64,000 bases of DNA from Anaerolineaceae bacterium (GCA_016927865.1 JAFGLU010000101.1:35775-99774); one strand, 5' to 3'; positions 33,979-43,316 are shown, counted from the first letter of the stretch. Program-made: numbers and translations. Notes: generated by a model not told the origin, from the letters alone.

Positions 33979-34788
33979 CTATTCGTTCTCCAACTGCTGC
34001 TGGTACTGCTTCACCTCATCGGCGGGCATGGACGGAGGAACCTCAATGTCCAATTTTTCCAGCGTCTCCAGCAAAATTTTCCCAATCACCAGGTTGCGGA
34101 ACCACTTCTTGTCAGCGGGGATGATGTACCAGGGCGCCCACTCCGTGCTGGTGCGCTCTAGAACGTCTTCATAGGCTTCTTCATACTTATCCCAGATAGC
34201 CCGTTCCTTTAAATCTCCAGGATTAAACTTCCAGTGCTTGCTGGGGTCGGCCAACCGCTCCAGCAGGCGCTCCTTCTGTTCCTTGCGGCTGATGTGCAGG
34301 AAGAATTTGAGGATGGTGGTGCCTTCTTCAGCCAGCAAGCGCTCGAAGTCATTGATCTGATCATAGCGTTTCTTCCACACCTTATCGGGTACCAAATTGT
34401 GGATGCGCACCACCAGCACGTCCTCATAATGGCTGCGGTTGAAGATGACAATCTCGCCCTTGCCGGGAGTCTGCTTGTGCACGCGCCACAGGTAGTCGTG
34501 GGCCAGCTCTTCGGCGGTGGGTACTTTGAAGTTTGCCACCTTCACACCCTGCGGATTTACCCCATCAAACACTCCGCGAATGGCGCCGTCTTTGCCGCTG
34601 GTATCCATGCCCTGCAGCACCACCAGGATCTTGTGTTTGCCCTCGGAATATAGTCGCTCCTGCAGCACCTCCAACTTCTCGTTGATCTCGAGAAATTTGG
34701 CCACGGCTTCCTCTTTTGAGCCGATTCCTTCTGTCTCAATATCTTGCAGCTTGACTTTCTCTTTGGGAGAAACGCGGTATTTGTCCAT
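33979..34788 (-). CDS. Polyphosphate kinase 2 family protein
   Basis: 269 residues. Walker A is GMDTSGKDGAIRG (about residue 60), and the PPK2 lid and acceptor motifs are FNRSHYEDVLVVRIHNLVP (about 118-136) and WYIIPADKKWFRNLVI (about 225-240). It transfers phosphate between polyphosphate and nucleotides, in this branch usually toward ADP or AMP phosphorylation. Cytoplasmic. Its end lies 45 bases before the pyrophosphatase GTG, so the two are likely co-transcribed. Confidence 0.93.
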   Translation of the reverse strand: MDKYRVSPKEKVKLQDIETEGIGSKEEAVAKFLEINEKLEVLQERLYSEGKHKILVVLQGMDTSGKDGAIRGVFDGVNPQGVKVANFKVPTAEELAHDYLWRVHKQTPGKGEIVIFNRSHYEDVLVVRIHNLVPDKVWKKRYDQINDFERLLAEEGTTILKFFLHISRKEQKERLLERLADPSKHWKFNPGDLKERAIWDKYEEAYEDVLERTSTEWAPWYIIPADKKWFRNLVIGKILLETLEKLDIEVPPSMPADEVKQYQQQLENE

Positions 34789-34835
34789 CGAAGCTCTCCT
34801 TTGTTAGCTCAAAATCCAAAATGGGTTAAAATAGG

Positions 34836-34891
34836 GTAACTGCTCAGTGGTTGAAGAAAGTGACCTCTCTCACCTCTGACAGAGTAGTTAC
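34836..34891. mobile_element. Palindromic element, copy 8, inner stem deleted
   Basis: 56 bp with well-preserved ends GTAACTGCTCAG and AGAGTAGTTAC, but the whole central hairpin is missing and the two outer arms are joined. No 8-bp direct repeat is seen. It lies 42 bases upstream of the CE7 esterase start. It shows the inner stem can be lost precisely, as expected from replication slippage across a hairpin. Confidence 0.75.
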
Positions 34892-34933
34892 GCAACCAAT
34901 TGCTTCCCTTCAATTTTACATCAGGAGCGAGAA

Positions 34934-35905
34934 ATGGCTTTCTTCGATTTACCCCTCGATCAACTCGAAACCTATCGACCTGAGCGCGGCGAACCGGCCG
35001 ACTTTGACGCCTTCTGGCAGGCTACCTTGGACGAAGCGCGCCAACATCCGCTCAACGCGCGTTTTGTGCCCGTGGATTTTGGCCTGCGCACCCTGGAAGT
35101 CTACGATGTAACCTACGCCGGGTTCGGCGGGCAGGATATCAAAGGCTGGCTGCTGCTGCCCCGCGGCCAAAGCGGCACCCTGCCTTGCGTGGTCGAGTAC
35201 ATCGGCTACGGTGGTGGTCGCGCCTCGCCCTACAACTGGCTGGCCTGGCCCGCGGCGGGCTTCGCCACCCTGGTCATGGACACGCGCGGTCAGGGCAGTT
35301 CCTGGAGCCACGGCGATACCCCTGACCCCGAGCCGGCAGATAGCAACCCGCATCATCCTGGCTTCATGACCCGCGGCATCCTCAACCCCAAAGCCTATTA
35401 CTACCGCCGTGTGTTCACCGACGCGGTGCGGGCTGTGGAAGCGGCCCAGAGCCATCCCGCTGTGGATGCCTCGCGCATCGCCGTCACCGGCGGCAGCCAG
35501 GGCGGCGGCATTACCCTTGCGGCGGCGGGTCTGTGCCCCGACGTCAAGGTGGCCATGCCCGATGTGCCCTTCCTGTGCCATTTCCGCCGGGCCATGTCCA
35601 TCAGCGACAGCTATCCCTATCACGAGATCGTCAACTACCTTAAGGTTCACCGCGACCAGATCGAACCCGCCTTTAAGACTCTGGCATACTTCGATGGGAT
35701 GAATTTCGCGGCCCGCGCCAAAGCCCAATCACTCTTCTCGGTGGGATTAATGGACGATATCTGCCCGCCCTCCACCGTTTACGCGGCCTACAACCATTAT
35801 GCCGGGCCTAAGCAGATCAAAATCTACGAGTTCAACCAGCACGAAGGCGGCGGTATCTTCCAGGCCGAAGCCAAAGTGAATTTCTTGCAATCTATTTGGA
35901 ATTGA
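34934..35905 (+). CDS. Acetyl xylan esterase / cephalosporin-C deacetylase (CE7)
   Basis: 323 residues, start ATG 34934 with AGGAG seven bases upstream. Alpha/beta-hydrolase of CE7: the RGQG motif occurs in [10 protein letters not shown] (about residue 116), catalytic Ser in GGSQGGG (about 190), Asp in LMDDICPP (about 275) and His in NQHEGGG (about 305). It removes acetyl groups from xylo-oligosaccharides in the cytoplasm (no signal peptide). Followed after ten bases by xylulokinase, so the pair handles imported acetylated xylan fragments. Confidence 0.93.
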   Translation: MAFFDLPLDQLETYRPERGEPADFDAFWQATLDEARQHPLNARFVPVDFGLRTLEVYDVTYAGFGGQDIKGWLLLPRGQSGTLPCVVEYIGYGGGRASPYNWLAWPAAGFATLVMDTRGQGSSWSHGDTPDPEPADSNPHHPGFMTRGILNPKAYYYRRVFTDAVRAVEAAQSHPAVDASRIAVTGGSQGGGITLAAAGLCPDVKVAMPDVPFLCHFRRAMSISDSYPYHEIVNYLKVHRDQIEPAFKTLAYFDGMNFAARAKAQSLFSVGLMDDICPPSTVYAAYNHYAGPKQIKIYEFNQHEGGGIFQAEAKVNFLQSIWN

Positions 35906-35915
35906 GGAGCAGATC

Positions 35916-37412
35916 ATGGGTTATTTTCTTGGCATTGATGAATCGACTACCGGCGTAAAAGCCCTCTTGACCGACCGCCAGGGCAATGTGGTTGGCATTG
36001 CCCACACCGAATTGGAGTTCTTCACTCCGCAGCCGCTGTGGAGCGAACAGAACCCCGCTGATTGGTGGGACGGCGTTGTCAAAAGCATCCGCGAGGTGCT
36101 GCGCACCACCGGCGTGCCTGGTGACCAGGTAGAGGCCATCGGCCTCACCGGGCAGATGCACGGCCTGACCTTGCTGGATGAGAACGGCGCCGTTTTGCGC
36201 CCGGCCATTTTGTGGAATGACCAGCGCACAGGCCCGCAGTGCGACGAAATCCGCCGCCGTCTGGGCAAGAGCCGCCTGATCGAGCTGACCGGCAACGATG
36301 CCCTCACCGGCTTCACCGCCCCCAAGATTTTGTGGGTGCAAGAAAACGAGCCCGAGGTCTATGCCCGCGTCAAGCACATTCTCCTACCAAAGGATTATGT
36401 GCGCTATTGCCTGACTGGTGAGTTCGCCATTGATCGGGCCGACGCTGCCGGCACCATCTTGCTGGATATCAAGACCCGCGATTGGTCGCCGGAAATGCTT
36501 TCGGCCTTGAACATCCCCCTGGAATGGCTGCCGAAGACCTTTGAAGGTCCCGAAATCACCGGGCGAGTGACCGATGAAGCGGCCCGCGTGACCGGGTTGA
36601 AGGCGGGTACCCCCGTGGTGGCGGGCGGCGGCGATCAGGCCGCGCAAGCGGTAGGCGTAGGCGCGGTGCGCCCCGGCATCGTGGCCCTCACCCTGGGCAC
36701 TTCCGGCGTGGTGTTTGCCACTACCGGCCAGGCTTTCATCGAGCCTGAAGGCCGCCTGCACGCCTTCTGTCACTCCGTGCCCGGGCGCTGGCACCTGATG
36801 GGTGTCATGCTCTCGGCAGCGGGCAGCCTGCGCTGGTACCGTGAAACCTTCGCTTCCGGCGTGAGTTATGACGATTTGCTGGCCCCGGCGGCCAAGGTGC
36901 CTATGGGCTGCGAAGGGCTCCTGTTCCTGCCTTACCTGACCGGCGAGCGCACCCCGCATCCCGATCCACTGGCTCGTGGAGCCTTTGTGGGGCTCACCGT
37001 GCGCCATAACCAGGCTCACCTCAGCCGGGCTGTGCTGGAGGGCGTGGCCTTTGGGTTGCGCGACGGCTTCGAACTGATGAAATCGGCCGGTCTGGCCAGC
37101 ATCGAGCAGGTACGCGTTTCGGGCGGCGGCGCCAAGAGCCCCCTCTGGCGGCAAATTCTGGCCGACGTGTTCAACGCCGAGTTGGTCACGGTTAACACCA
37201 CCGAGGGCGCGGCTTATGGCGCGGCCCTGCTGGCGGGTGTGGGTGTGGGCGCCTGGGCCGATGTGGACGCGGCCTGCCAGGCCACCGTGCGCGAAACCGG
37301 TTCCACCAAGCCTACCGCCGCGGGCGTGGCCTTCTATGACAAAGCCTATGCGGTCTACCGCCAGTTGTACCCGGCCTTGAAAGACATCTCGCACAAACTC
37401 AGCGAGTTGTAA
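35916..37412 (+). CDS. xylB: Xylulokinase
   Basis: 498 residues. FGGY kinase with the xylulokinase pattern: GIDESTTGVKALLTD, substrate loops GLTGQMHGLTLLD (about 83) and ILWNDQRTGPQC (about 103), then GGGDQAAQAVGVGAV and VSGGGAKSPLWRQI (C-terminal ATP site). It phosphorylates D-xylulose to xylulose-5-phosphate for the pentose phosphate pathway. Downstream partner of the CE7 esterase, start 11 bases behind its stop with a GAGGAG site. A hairpin repeat follows the stop. Confidence 0.93.
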   Translation: MGYFLGIDESTTGVKALLTDRQGNVVGIAHTELEFFTPQPLWSEQNPADWWDGVVKSIREVLRTTGVPGDQVEAIGLTGQMHGLTLLDENGAVLRPAILWNDQRTGPQCDEIRRRLGKSRLIELTGNDALTGFTAPKILWVQENEPEVYARVKHILLPKDYVRYCLTGEFAIDRADAAGTILLDIKTRDWSPEMLSALNIPLEWLPKTFEGPEITGRVTDEAARVTGLKAGTPVVAGGGDQAAQAVGVGAVRPGIVALTLGTSGVVFATTGQAFIEPEGRLHAFCHSVPGRWHLMGVMLSAAGSLRWYRETFASGVSYDDLLAPAAKVPMGCEGLLFLPYLTGERTPHPDPLARGAFVGLTVRHNQAHLSRAVLEGVAFGLRDGFELMKSAGLASIEQVRVSGGGAKSPLWRQILADVFNAELVTVNTTEGAAYGAALLAGVGVGAWADVDAACQATVRETGSTKPTAAGVAFYDKAYAVYRQLYPALKDISHKLSEL

Positions 37413-37463
37413 AAGGCATATGCATTTCAGACTCTCCGAACCTTCGCGAGAATTCGGAAGAGA

Positions 37464-37516
37464 GGTGATTTGGAGTTTTTGCGGGTGCGAAGCACCCGCA
37501 AAAACTCCAAATCGCG
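37464..37516. repeat. Palindromic element core, copy 9
   Basis: Arms 37465-37488 and 37492-37515 pair with a GAA triloop in a GTGCGAAGCAC cap. Outer arms are not recognisable and no direct repeat is clear. It lies 52 bases behind xylB and may terminate its transcript. The following AT-rich stretch up to 37700 holds no gene. Confidence 0.6.
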
Positions 37517-37700
37517 GCTTCGCCAATAATATTTCGTTAGTGTTTTCTGTTAATCAGATTTTTGGTAAAACGCGCAAGGCGGTTACATCATTAAATCGGC
37601 GAAGTGAAGGCCAAAATATTCAGTAGCGAATCAGATATAACGCGATTTCTTTTCTTCAATCGCCTCCGTGTAGGATCGACAGGAATCTAAGCAATAAATT

Positions 37701-39125
37701 ATGCGATTTAAAAACCGATTTTCACAGCAATTCTTTTTAATAGGCTATGTACTTTTCGTATCATTGACCATTTATTCTCTGTTCTCTCATTGGGTGTATG
37801 ATGATCCTTTCATTACATATCGTTACGCTGAAAACATCAAGAATGGTGAAGGGTTTGTCTATAATTCTGGACAAAGAAATCTAAGTACAACCTCTCCGTT
37901 GTTTGCGATTATACTGTCTGTAATTGGTCGATTATGGGACAATCTTCCTCATCTGGCCGTGTTGATTGGCTCTGTTAGTCTTGCGTTGTGTGGATTACTT
38001 TTATATAAGTTGGCTGTTCTCTACAACACGCCTGTACTTGGGTGGGTGGGGCCTTTGCTTTTACCGACATTTCCGTTGTTGCTCACAACGCTTTCTTCCG
38101 AGACGCCGCTTTATCTGGCGTTGATTTTAGGGTCAATTTATACATACGAGCGAAAACGGTATATTTGGACCGGCTTATTGTCCGCACTGGTTATCCTTAC
38201 GCGTCCCGACGGTGCTTTGCTCCCCGTAATCCTGGCTGCTCATTACCTCTTGTTTATCAGAAAACCTATCCCTTGGAAAGCTGTGTTGGTGTTTTTGTTG
38301 ATCAGCGCAATCTGGTTTGGTTTTGCGTGGACATATTTTGGTACGCCTCTGCCCGTAACGCTTGTGGCAAAGCAGAATCAAGGGGATATGGTCATCAGCC
38401 AGCGCTTTTTACCGGGTATTGTGACCACGTTCCAGTATTATGCGAGCGAATGGGGATATCGCATAGCGGCTACATTGGCAATTCTGGGGGCGGCTTTTGT
38501 CTTCAAACAACGGCAGTGGTTTCTGTTGTTGATGTGGACAGTTTGTTACTTTGTCGCATACTCTCTTTTAGGTGTTTCTCGTTATTTTTGGTACTATGCT
38601 CCTCTGGTACCAGGGTTTATTGTGTTGGTAGGCGCGGGCTTAAGTGTTCTATGGAACTTGAAAAGTCGTTTTGCCGATAATAAGCGTTTGTTGTTAGTCG
38701 GTATTGTTATTGCTGGATTTGCTTTTGTCGCTACAGTTCAAATACGAGACACATGGCGCGCGCATTTGAATTTTGATAAGCGGATGCCGGTTTACGCGCA
38801 ATTAGGAAATTGGCTGCGCGAAAACACTCCCGAAAATGCCTCCGTTGGGGCACTGGAGGTGGGGGCAATAGGGTATTATTCACGTCGCGTAATGATTGAT
38901 TTTGCTGGCCTTATTCAACCAGACGTTGCGTATCAATTAACCAGCGATACTACTTATGAGGATGCTGCAATATATGCCACGGAGCAATATCATCCGGATT
39001 ATGTTGCTCTGAGCGCTTCGTTCCCTCGACTTCGTGAAACACTTTTGATGGACGCCTGTCAGTTAGTGCAGGTGTTTGAGGATGTCCATATCACGGTAGA
39101 TTTATATGCTTGCCAATGGAACTAG
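37701..39125 (+). CDS. AT-rich polytopic membrane protein, GT-C glycosyltransferase-like
   Basis: 474 residues with about ten membrane segments. The first loop holds the acidic pair in YDDPFITYRYAENIKNGEGF (about residue 35), then NLSTTSPLFA, close to bacterial GT-C mannosyl/arabinosyl transferases using polyprenyl-phosphate donors. A soluble C-terminal tail follows residue 380. Base composition is clearly more AT-rich than both neighbours, with many TTT/ATT/TTG codons, suggesting recent acquisition. It stands alone in a 1.9-kb AT-rich island. Function inferred from topology and loop only. Confidence 0.7.
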   Translation: MRFKNRFSQQFFLIGYVLFVSLTIYSLFSHWVYDDPFITYRYAENIKNGEGFVYNSGQRNLSTTSPLFAIILSVIGRLWDNLPHLAVLIGSVSLALCGLLLYKLAVLYNTPVLGWVGPLLLPTFPLLLTTLSSETPLYLALILGSIYTYERKRYIWTGLLSALVILTRPDGALLPVILAAHYLLFIRKPIPWKAVLVFLLISAIWFGFAWTYFGTPLPVTLVAKQNQGDMVISQRFLPGIVTTFQYYASEWGYRIAATLAILGAAFVFKQRQWFLLLMWTVCYFVAYSLLGVSRYFWYYAPLVPGFIVLVGAGLSVLWNLKSRFADNKRLLLVGIVIAGFAFVATVQIRDTWRAHLNFDKRMPVYAQLGNWLRENTPENASVGALEVGAIGYYSRRVMIDFAGLIQPDVAYQLTSDTTYEDAAIYATEQYHPDYVALSASFPRLRETLLMDACQLVQVFEDVHITVDLYACQWN

Positions 39126-39305
39126 GTCACTACCTAATTCCATTTAACTGATGGATATGTGTAACTGATTCTCTGCCAGTCAAATTACGATTCTTTGGAA
39201 GTTACTCCATGGTAGGTTTCACATTGTAAGTTCCTATAAGGCGAGTTCCGAAGGGCTTTTTGTTCATCTATGGTCATCCAGCCCGTTTTGGATTAAACTC
39301 AGCGC

Positions 39306-39815
39306 ATGGATGATAACCTTGCTATAAACGTGGGGGCCGCGCTCAATCAGCGCGGCCTCAAATTGATCACAGCCGAATCCTGCACTGGCGGGTTGATCGG
39401 CGACATGCTCACCGATGTGCCCGGTTCATCGGAATATTTTATTTGCGGCATCGTGGCTTACGCCTACGAGGCCAAGATGCGCTTGCTGGGCGTGCCTCCG
39501 GGCTTGCTGGCCCAATTTGGCGCGGTCAGCCGCGAGACTGTACTCGAGATGGCCCGCGGCGCGCGCATCGCGTTGGCCGATGAATACCCGCTGGATACGC
39601 TGGTGTCCATCTCGGTTTCCGGCATCGCCGGGCCGGGTGGAGGTATGCCCGAAAAACCCGTTGGACTGGTGTGGATTGGCATGAGCACACCCGATGGAGA
39701 CCGGGCCTGGCGCTATGTGTGGGATGGCAACCGGCGAGCCAACAAGCTGTACTCAGCTGAGCAAGCTCTGCGCTTGCTCCTGGACTACTTGCAAAACGGC
39801 TTGTCCGAGGAGTAA
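39306..39815 (+). CDS. pncC: CinA C-terminal domain, nicotinamide-nucleotide amidase
   Basis: 169 residues, a stand-alone CinA-C domain. The motifs TAESCTGGLIGDMLTDVPGS (about 18-37), GIVAYAYEAKMRLLGVP and SGIAGPGGGMPEKPVGLVWIG are conserved. It converts nicotinamide mononucleotide to nicotinate mononucleotide in pyridine-nucleotide salvage. Cytoplasmic. A TAAACT box about 12 bases before the ATG may give a leaderless message. Confidence 0.9.
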   Translation: MDDNLAINVGAALNQRGLKLITAESCTGGLIGDMLTDVPGSSEYFICGIVAYAYEAKMRLLGVPPGLLAQFGAVSRETVLEMARGARIALADEYPLDTLVSISVSGIAGPGGGMPEKPVGLVWIGMSTPDGDRAWRYVWDGNRRANKLYSAEQALRLLLDYLQNGLSEE

Positions 39816-39878
39816 GATAAGATATGGAAATCAACTCACCGAAGTTTGGGCCTTTTCACTTTTGGCGGTAGTGTAAAA

Positions 39879-40112
39879 ATGGAACATATCCCCGACGAGG
39901 TGATTGCCCGCTGGACTTCGGACGGGAAGATGCTGCCGCAGCGCTTCACCTGGCAAGGCCAGACCTACTCGGTCGAGTCGGTGGGGCGTGCCTGGCAAGA
40001 CGAGAACGGCGCTCACACGCTGGTCATGGTTCCCGGCGGGCAAGTGTTCCGGCTCAGTTTTCATCCGGGGCGCGGCTGGCGGCTGCGCCCTCCCAGGAGG
40101 GTTTCTGCATGA
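39879..40112 (+). CDS. Small conserved-type protein (DUF6504-like)
   Basis: 77 residues from ATG 39879; an ATG at 39846 is also possible, and neither has a strong ribosome site. It is beta-rich, with RFTWQGQTYSVESVGRAWQ and QVFRLSFHPGRGWRLR, resembling the small DUF6504 family of Actinobacteria. No known function. Its TGA overlaps the glycosyltransferase ATG (ATGA), so the two are co-translated. Confidence 0.6.
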   Translation: MEHIPDEVIARWTSDGKMLPQRFTWQGQTYSVESVGRAWQDENGAHTLVMVPGGQVFRLSFHPGRGWRLRPPRRVSA

Positions 40113-41365
40113 GCGAATCCAAGAAGCGCATTTTGGTGCTGACCGCCGACGCGGGGTTTGGTCATCGAAGTGCTGCCCGAGCAGTGGTAGCGGCTTTGGA
40201 AGAAATCTACGGCGACCGCTGTCAGGTCGATGTGGTCAACCCGCTGGATGACAAACGCGCCCCCATCGTATTGCGCGAAGGCCAGTATGATTACGACCGT
40301 CTGGTGCGCAGCGTGCCCGAGCTGTACCGTATTGGTTACGACGCCAGTGACACCACCGTAACCAGTGCCATCATCGAATCGGCCCTGACTGTGCTGCTCT
40401 TTGAGGTCATGCTCGACCTGGTGCGCTCCTACCGCCCCGACGCCATTGTCACCACCTACCCGCTCTATCAGGCTTCGCTGGAAGCCATTTTCACCTTGCG
40501 TGGGCAGGAAATCCCCTTATTGACCGTGGTCACCGACCTGGCAGCCGTGCACCGCTTGTGGTTCATGCGCACGGTGGAAGTGTGCTGCGTGCCCACTCCC
40601 GTTGTCGCGACCCAGGCCTTTAACTATGGTCTGACCGCCGAACAGGTGGTAGTAACTGGCATCCCGGTCAACCCGGCTGCTTTTCGTGATCCACGTTCGC
40701 CGTGCGAACTGCGCCAGGAGTTGGGCTGGCGGGACGATATGGTGACCGTGCTGGCTGTGGGCAGCCGCCGCGTCGATCGCTTGCTCGATACGCTCAATGT
40801 GCTCAACCATTTCGGCATGCCCTTGCAGTTGGTGGTGGTGGCCGGGAAAGATCGGGACCTTTACGATCAGCTTCAGCAGAATGTTTGGCATGTGCCTGTG
40901 CACCTGTATGAGTTTATGCCGAATGTACCGCAGTTGATGCGCGCCGCCGACTGCGTGGTGTGCAAGGCGGGCGGGTTGGTGGTGACCGAGTCGCTGGCGG
41001 CGGGCTGCCCGATGATGCTCATCGATGTTATCGCCGGGCAAGAGACGGGCAATGCCGATTACGTGGTTGGCGGCGGGGCGGGCGATCTGGCCCGCAGTGA
41101 TATTGAGGTACTGGAAACCATCAGCCATTGGATGATGGATGATCGGGCGTTGCTGCGCGAGCGGGCGCGCAACGCGGCCGCGCTAGGCAAGCCCATGGCT
41201 GCCTATACCATCGCCGATATGGCCTATCAAGCCGCTTGCCGTGGACCCCAAATCCACCGCCAACTGTTCAGCCGCGGCTCCTTGATCGACTTGCTCAACC
41301 GAAACCAGATCAAATGGGGCGACACCAAAGATCTGCGCGAATACCGCAACGACCCACCCGGATGA
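40109..41365 (+). CDS. MGDG-synthase-like glycosyltransferase (GT28)
   Basis: 418 residues. The N-terminus ILVLTADAGFGHRSAARAV is the acceptor-side Gly-rich motif of MGDG synthase/UgtP. The C-terminal half has TGIPVNPAAF, AVGSRRVD and VCKAGGLVVTESLAAGCPMM, the nucleotide-sugar site. It likely glycosylates diacylglycerol at the membrane, consistent with glycolipids of Chloroflexota. Coupled to the preceding small gene by ATGA. A strong hairpin follows the stop. Confidence 0.87.
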   Translation: MSESKKRILVLTADAGFGHRSAARAVVAALEEIYGDRCQVDVVNPLDDKRAPIVLREGQYDYDRLVRSVPELYRIGYDASDTTVTSAIIESALTVLLFEVMLDLVRSYRPDAIVTTYPLYQASLEAIFTLRGQEIPLLTVVTDLAAVHRLWFMRTVEVCCVPTPVVATQAFNYGLTAEQVVVTGIPVNPAAFRDPRSPCELRQELGWRDDMVTVLAVGSRRVDRLLDTLNVLNHFGMPLQLVVVAGKDRDLYDQLQQNVWHVPVHLYEFMPNVPQLMRAADCVVCKAGGLVVTESLAAGCPMMLIDVIAGQETGNADYVVGGGAGDLARSDIEVLETISHWMMDDRALLRERARNAAALGKPMAAYTIADMAYQAACRGPQIHRQLFSRGSLIDLLNRNQIKWGDTKDLREYRNDPPG

Positions 41366-41391
41366 ACTGCAATAAGCAGGCTGTAACTATT

Positions 41392-41434
41392 CAGCCAGAA
41401 AACGAATCGCTATGTGCGATTCGTTTTCTGGCTG
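41392..41434. terminator. Bidirectional hairpin between convergent genes
   Basis: CAGCCAGAAAACGAATCGC (41392-41410) pairs perfectly with 41416-41434 across a five-base loop. It lies between the converging glycosyltransferase and metG genes. A repeat motif (GGCTTATGGCTGACAGC) related to 27489-27532 follows. Confidence 0.7.
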
Positions 41435-41463
41435 ATAGCTGACGGCTTATGGCTGACAGCTTC

Positions 41464-43254
41464 TTACCCCTTGCCCAACCTGCCCCGCTCTTCCTCAATG
41501 ATCGATGGATCCAGCTTTTTGAACAGCGGCAGGGGCTGCTGCAGAGCCTGCCCGGGCTGCAACTGGCTGGGAATCCAACGGATGCCTTCGGGCGCGGGGT
41601 TGTAGCGCAGGGCGGTGTGCTCTCCCAACGAATCTGTCACGGTCTCGGTATACTGCGTGCCGAAGAGCGGCTGCGTATAACCGAAGTAGCCGTGCAATTT
41701 TTCGCTGGTGTGCGGCAGGAACGGCGCCAGCAGGATGGCGAGCGAGTCGATGCAGCGCAGGGCCGTATAGACGCTGCGCGCCGCCGCAGCTCGGTCAACC
41801 TTGACCTCTTTCCACGGGGCGGTCTGGTCCAGGTAGCGGTTGACCTCGGAGGCCAGGCGCATAGCTTCGCCCAGGGCGCTGCGCAGGCGCACGGCTTCAA
41901 ACTCGGCGGCGACGGTTTCAAACCCGGTCTCCACCATCTTGATCATCTCCTCGTCCAGGCTGGTCAGCGGGCCGGGATCGGGTACCTTGCCTTCAAACTG
42001 CTTTACCGTGAAGGAAAGCACGCGGTTGGCCAGGTTGCCCCAGGTGGCCACCAGCTCGTCGTTGTTGCGCTTGTAGAAATCTTCCCAATCCCAATCGGCG
42101 TCGCGCGTTTCAGGCATGTTCGTCGTCAGGTAATAGCGCAGCGGGTCTGGATCATAGCGGGTGAGGAAATCGCGGCCCCACACAGCCCAGTTGCGGCTGC
42201 CGGAGATTTTTTCACCTTCCAGGTTCATGAACTCGTTGGCCGGCACGTCATAGGGCAGGGTCAACTTCTTGCCACTTTCGGCTGTGCCGAAGTGCTTGTT
42301 GAACTGCGTGCCCGTGCCGATGAGCTGGGCGGGCCAGATGACGGCATGGAAGGGGATGTTGTCTTTACCGATGAAATAGACGGTCTGCGCTTCCGGGTTC
42401 TCCCACCAATCGCGCCAGGCATCCGGCTGACCGGTGAGATTGGCCCATTCGATGGACGCCGAAAGGTAGCCGATGACGGCCTCGAACCACACATACAAGC
42501 GCTTGCTGTCGCGCCCTTCCAGCGGCAGGGGAATGCCCCAGTCCAGGTCGCGGGTGATGGGCCGCCCGCGCAGCCCGTTGGCCAAGATTTGCCCCAGCGA
42601 CTGGCGCAGCACGTTAGGCCGCCAGTACGACTCGCGTGTCTTGAGGAAGTCCACCACATCTTCCTGAAGCTTGCCCAAATCCAGGTAGTGATGCTCGGTC
42701 TCGCGCAGTTCGGGGGTCGAACCGTCGATTTTGGAGCGCGGCTCGAGCAGCAAGGCCGGGTCCAACAGGTTGCCGCACTTGTCGCACTGGTCAGAGCGCG
42801 CGCCGGCGAACCCGCAGATGTAGCAGGTGCCCTCCACGTAGCGGTCGGGCAGGAAGCGGTTTTGCGAAGGCGCGTACCACTGCTTTTCGGTTGCCGTGTA
42901 GAGAAAACCGTTTTCCAGGAGGGATAGGAAGATGGCCTGCGACACGCGGAAGTGATTGTCGGTGTGCGTGGAGGAGAACAGATCGTAGGTGATGCCGAGC
43001 TGCTGGTACAGATCCAGGAAGCCCTCATGGAAGCGCTTATAGATGGTTTCGGCGGAGACATTTTCGGCATCGGCCCGCACGGTGATGGGAGTGCCGTGCG
43101 CGTCGGAGCCAGAGACCATCAACACCCGGTTGCCCTTCAGGCGGTGGTAGCGCGCCGCGATATCAGCCGGCAGGTAAGAGCCGGTCAGGTTACCGACATG
43201 AATTTCGGCATTGGCGTAAGGCCAGGCTACTGCAATCAGGACGGGTTTGGTCAT
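41464..43254 (-). CDS. metG: Methionyl-tRNA synthetase
   Basis: 596 residues. Class I signatures: the HIGH-type motif AEIHVGNL (about residue 17) and the KMSKS-type EKISGSRN (about 337). The zinc knuckle has CYICG and CDKCGNLLD (about 142-165). The C-terminal anticodon-binding helices are complete; there is no extra tRNA-binding tail. It charges tRNA-Met. Start ATG 43254 has GAGGTGA nearby. Upstream on the same strand lie an intrinsic terminator (43286-43316) and a Met-rich leader peptide (43337-43411), which indicates regulation by ribosome-mediated attenuation. Confidence 0.95.
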   Translation of the reverse strand: MTKPVLIAVAWPYANAEIHVGNLTGSYLPADIAARYHRLKGNRVLMVSGSDAHGTPITVRADAENVSAETIYKRFHEGFLDLYQQLGITYDLFSSTHTDNHFRVSQAIFLSLLENGFLYTATEKQWYAPSQNRFLPDRYVEGTCYICGFAGARSDQCDKCGNLLDPALLLEPRSKIDGSTPELRETEHHYLDLGKLQEDVVDFLKTRESYWRPNVLRQSLGQILANGLRGRPITRDLDWGIPLPLEGRDSKRLYVWFEAVIGYLSASIEWANLTGQPDAWRDWWENPEAQTVYFIGKDNIPFHAVIWPAQLIGTGTQFNKHFGTAESGKKLTLPYDVPANEFMNLEGEKISGSRNWAVWGRDFLTRYDPDPLRYYLTTNMPETRDADWDWEDFYKRNNDELVATWGNLANRVLSFTVKQFEGKVPDPGPLTSLDEEMIKMVETGFETVAAEFEAVRLRSALGEAMRLASEVNRYLDQTAPWKEVKVDRAAAARSVYTALRCIDSLAILLAPFLPHTSEKLHGYFGYTQPLFGTQYTETVTDSLGEHTALRYNPAPEGIRWIPSQLQPGQALQQPLPLFKKLDPSIIEEERGRLGKG

Positions 43255-43285
43255 AGGTCACCTCGCGAGCATTCAATTTTCCAAC

Positions 43286-43316
43286 AAAAAACCCGGCAGG
43301 CGGGCCGCTTGCCGGG
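43286..43316 (-). terminator. Attenuator of metG
   Basis: Minus-strand CCCGGCA (43316-43310) pairs with TGCCGGG (43298-43292), followed by six T (43291-43286). It lies 31 bases before the metG ATG and 20 bases behind the leader stop. CAGCC at 43319-43315 could instead pair with GGCTG at 43346-43342 in the leader, opening the terminator. Confidence 0.85.

Noticed and set aside
41449..42927. 492-codon plus-strand frame opposite metG
   Set aside because: Fully antisense to metG and lacks any conserved motif.
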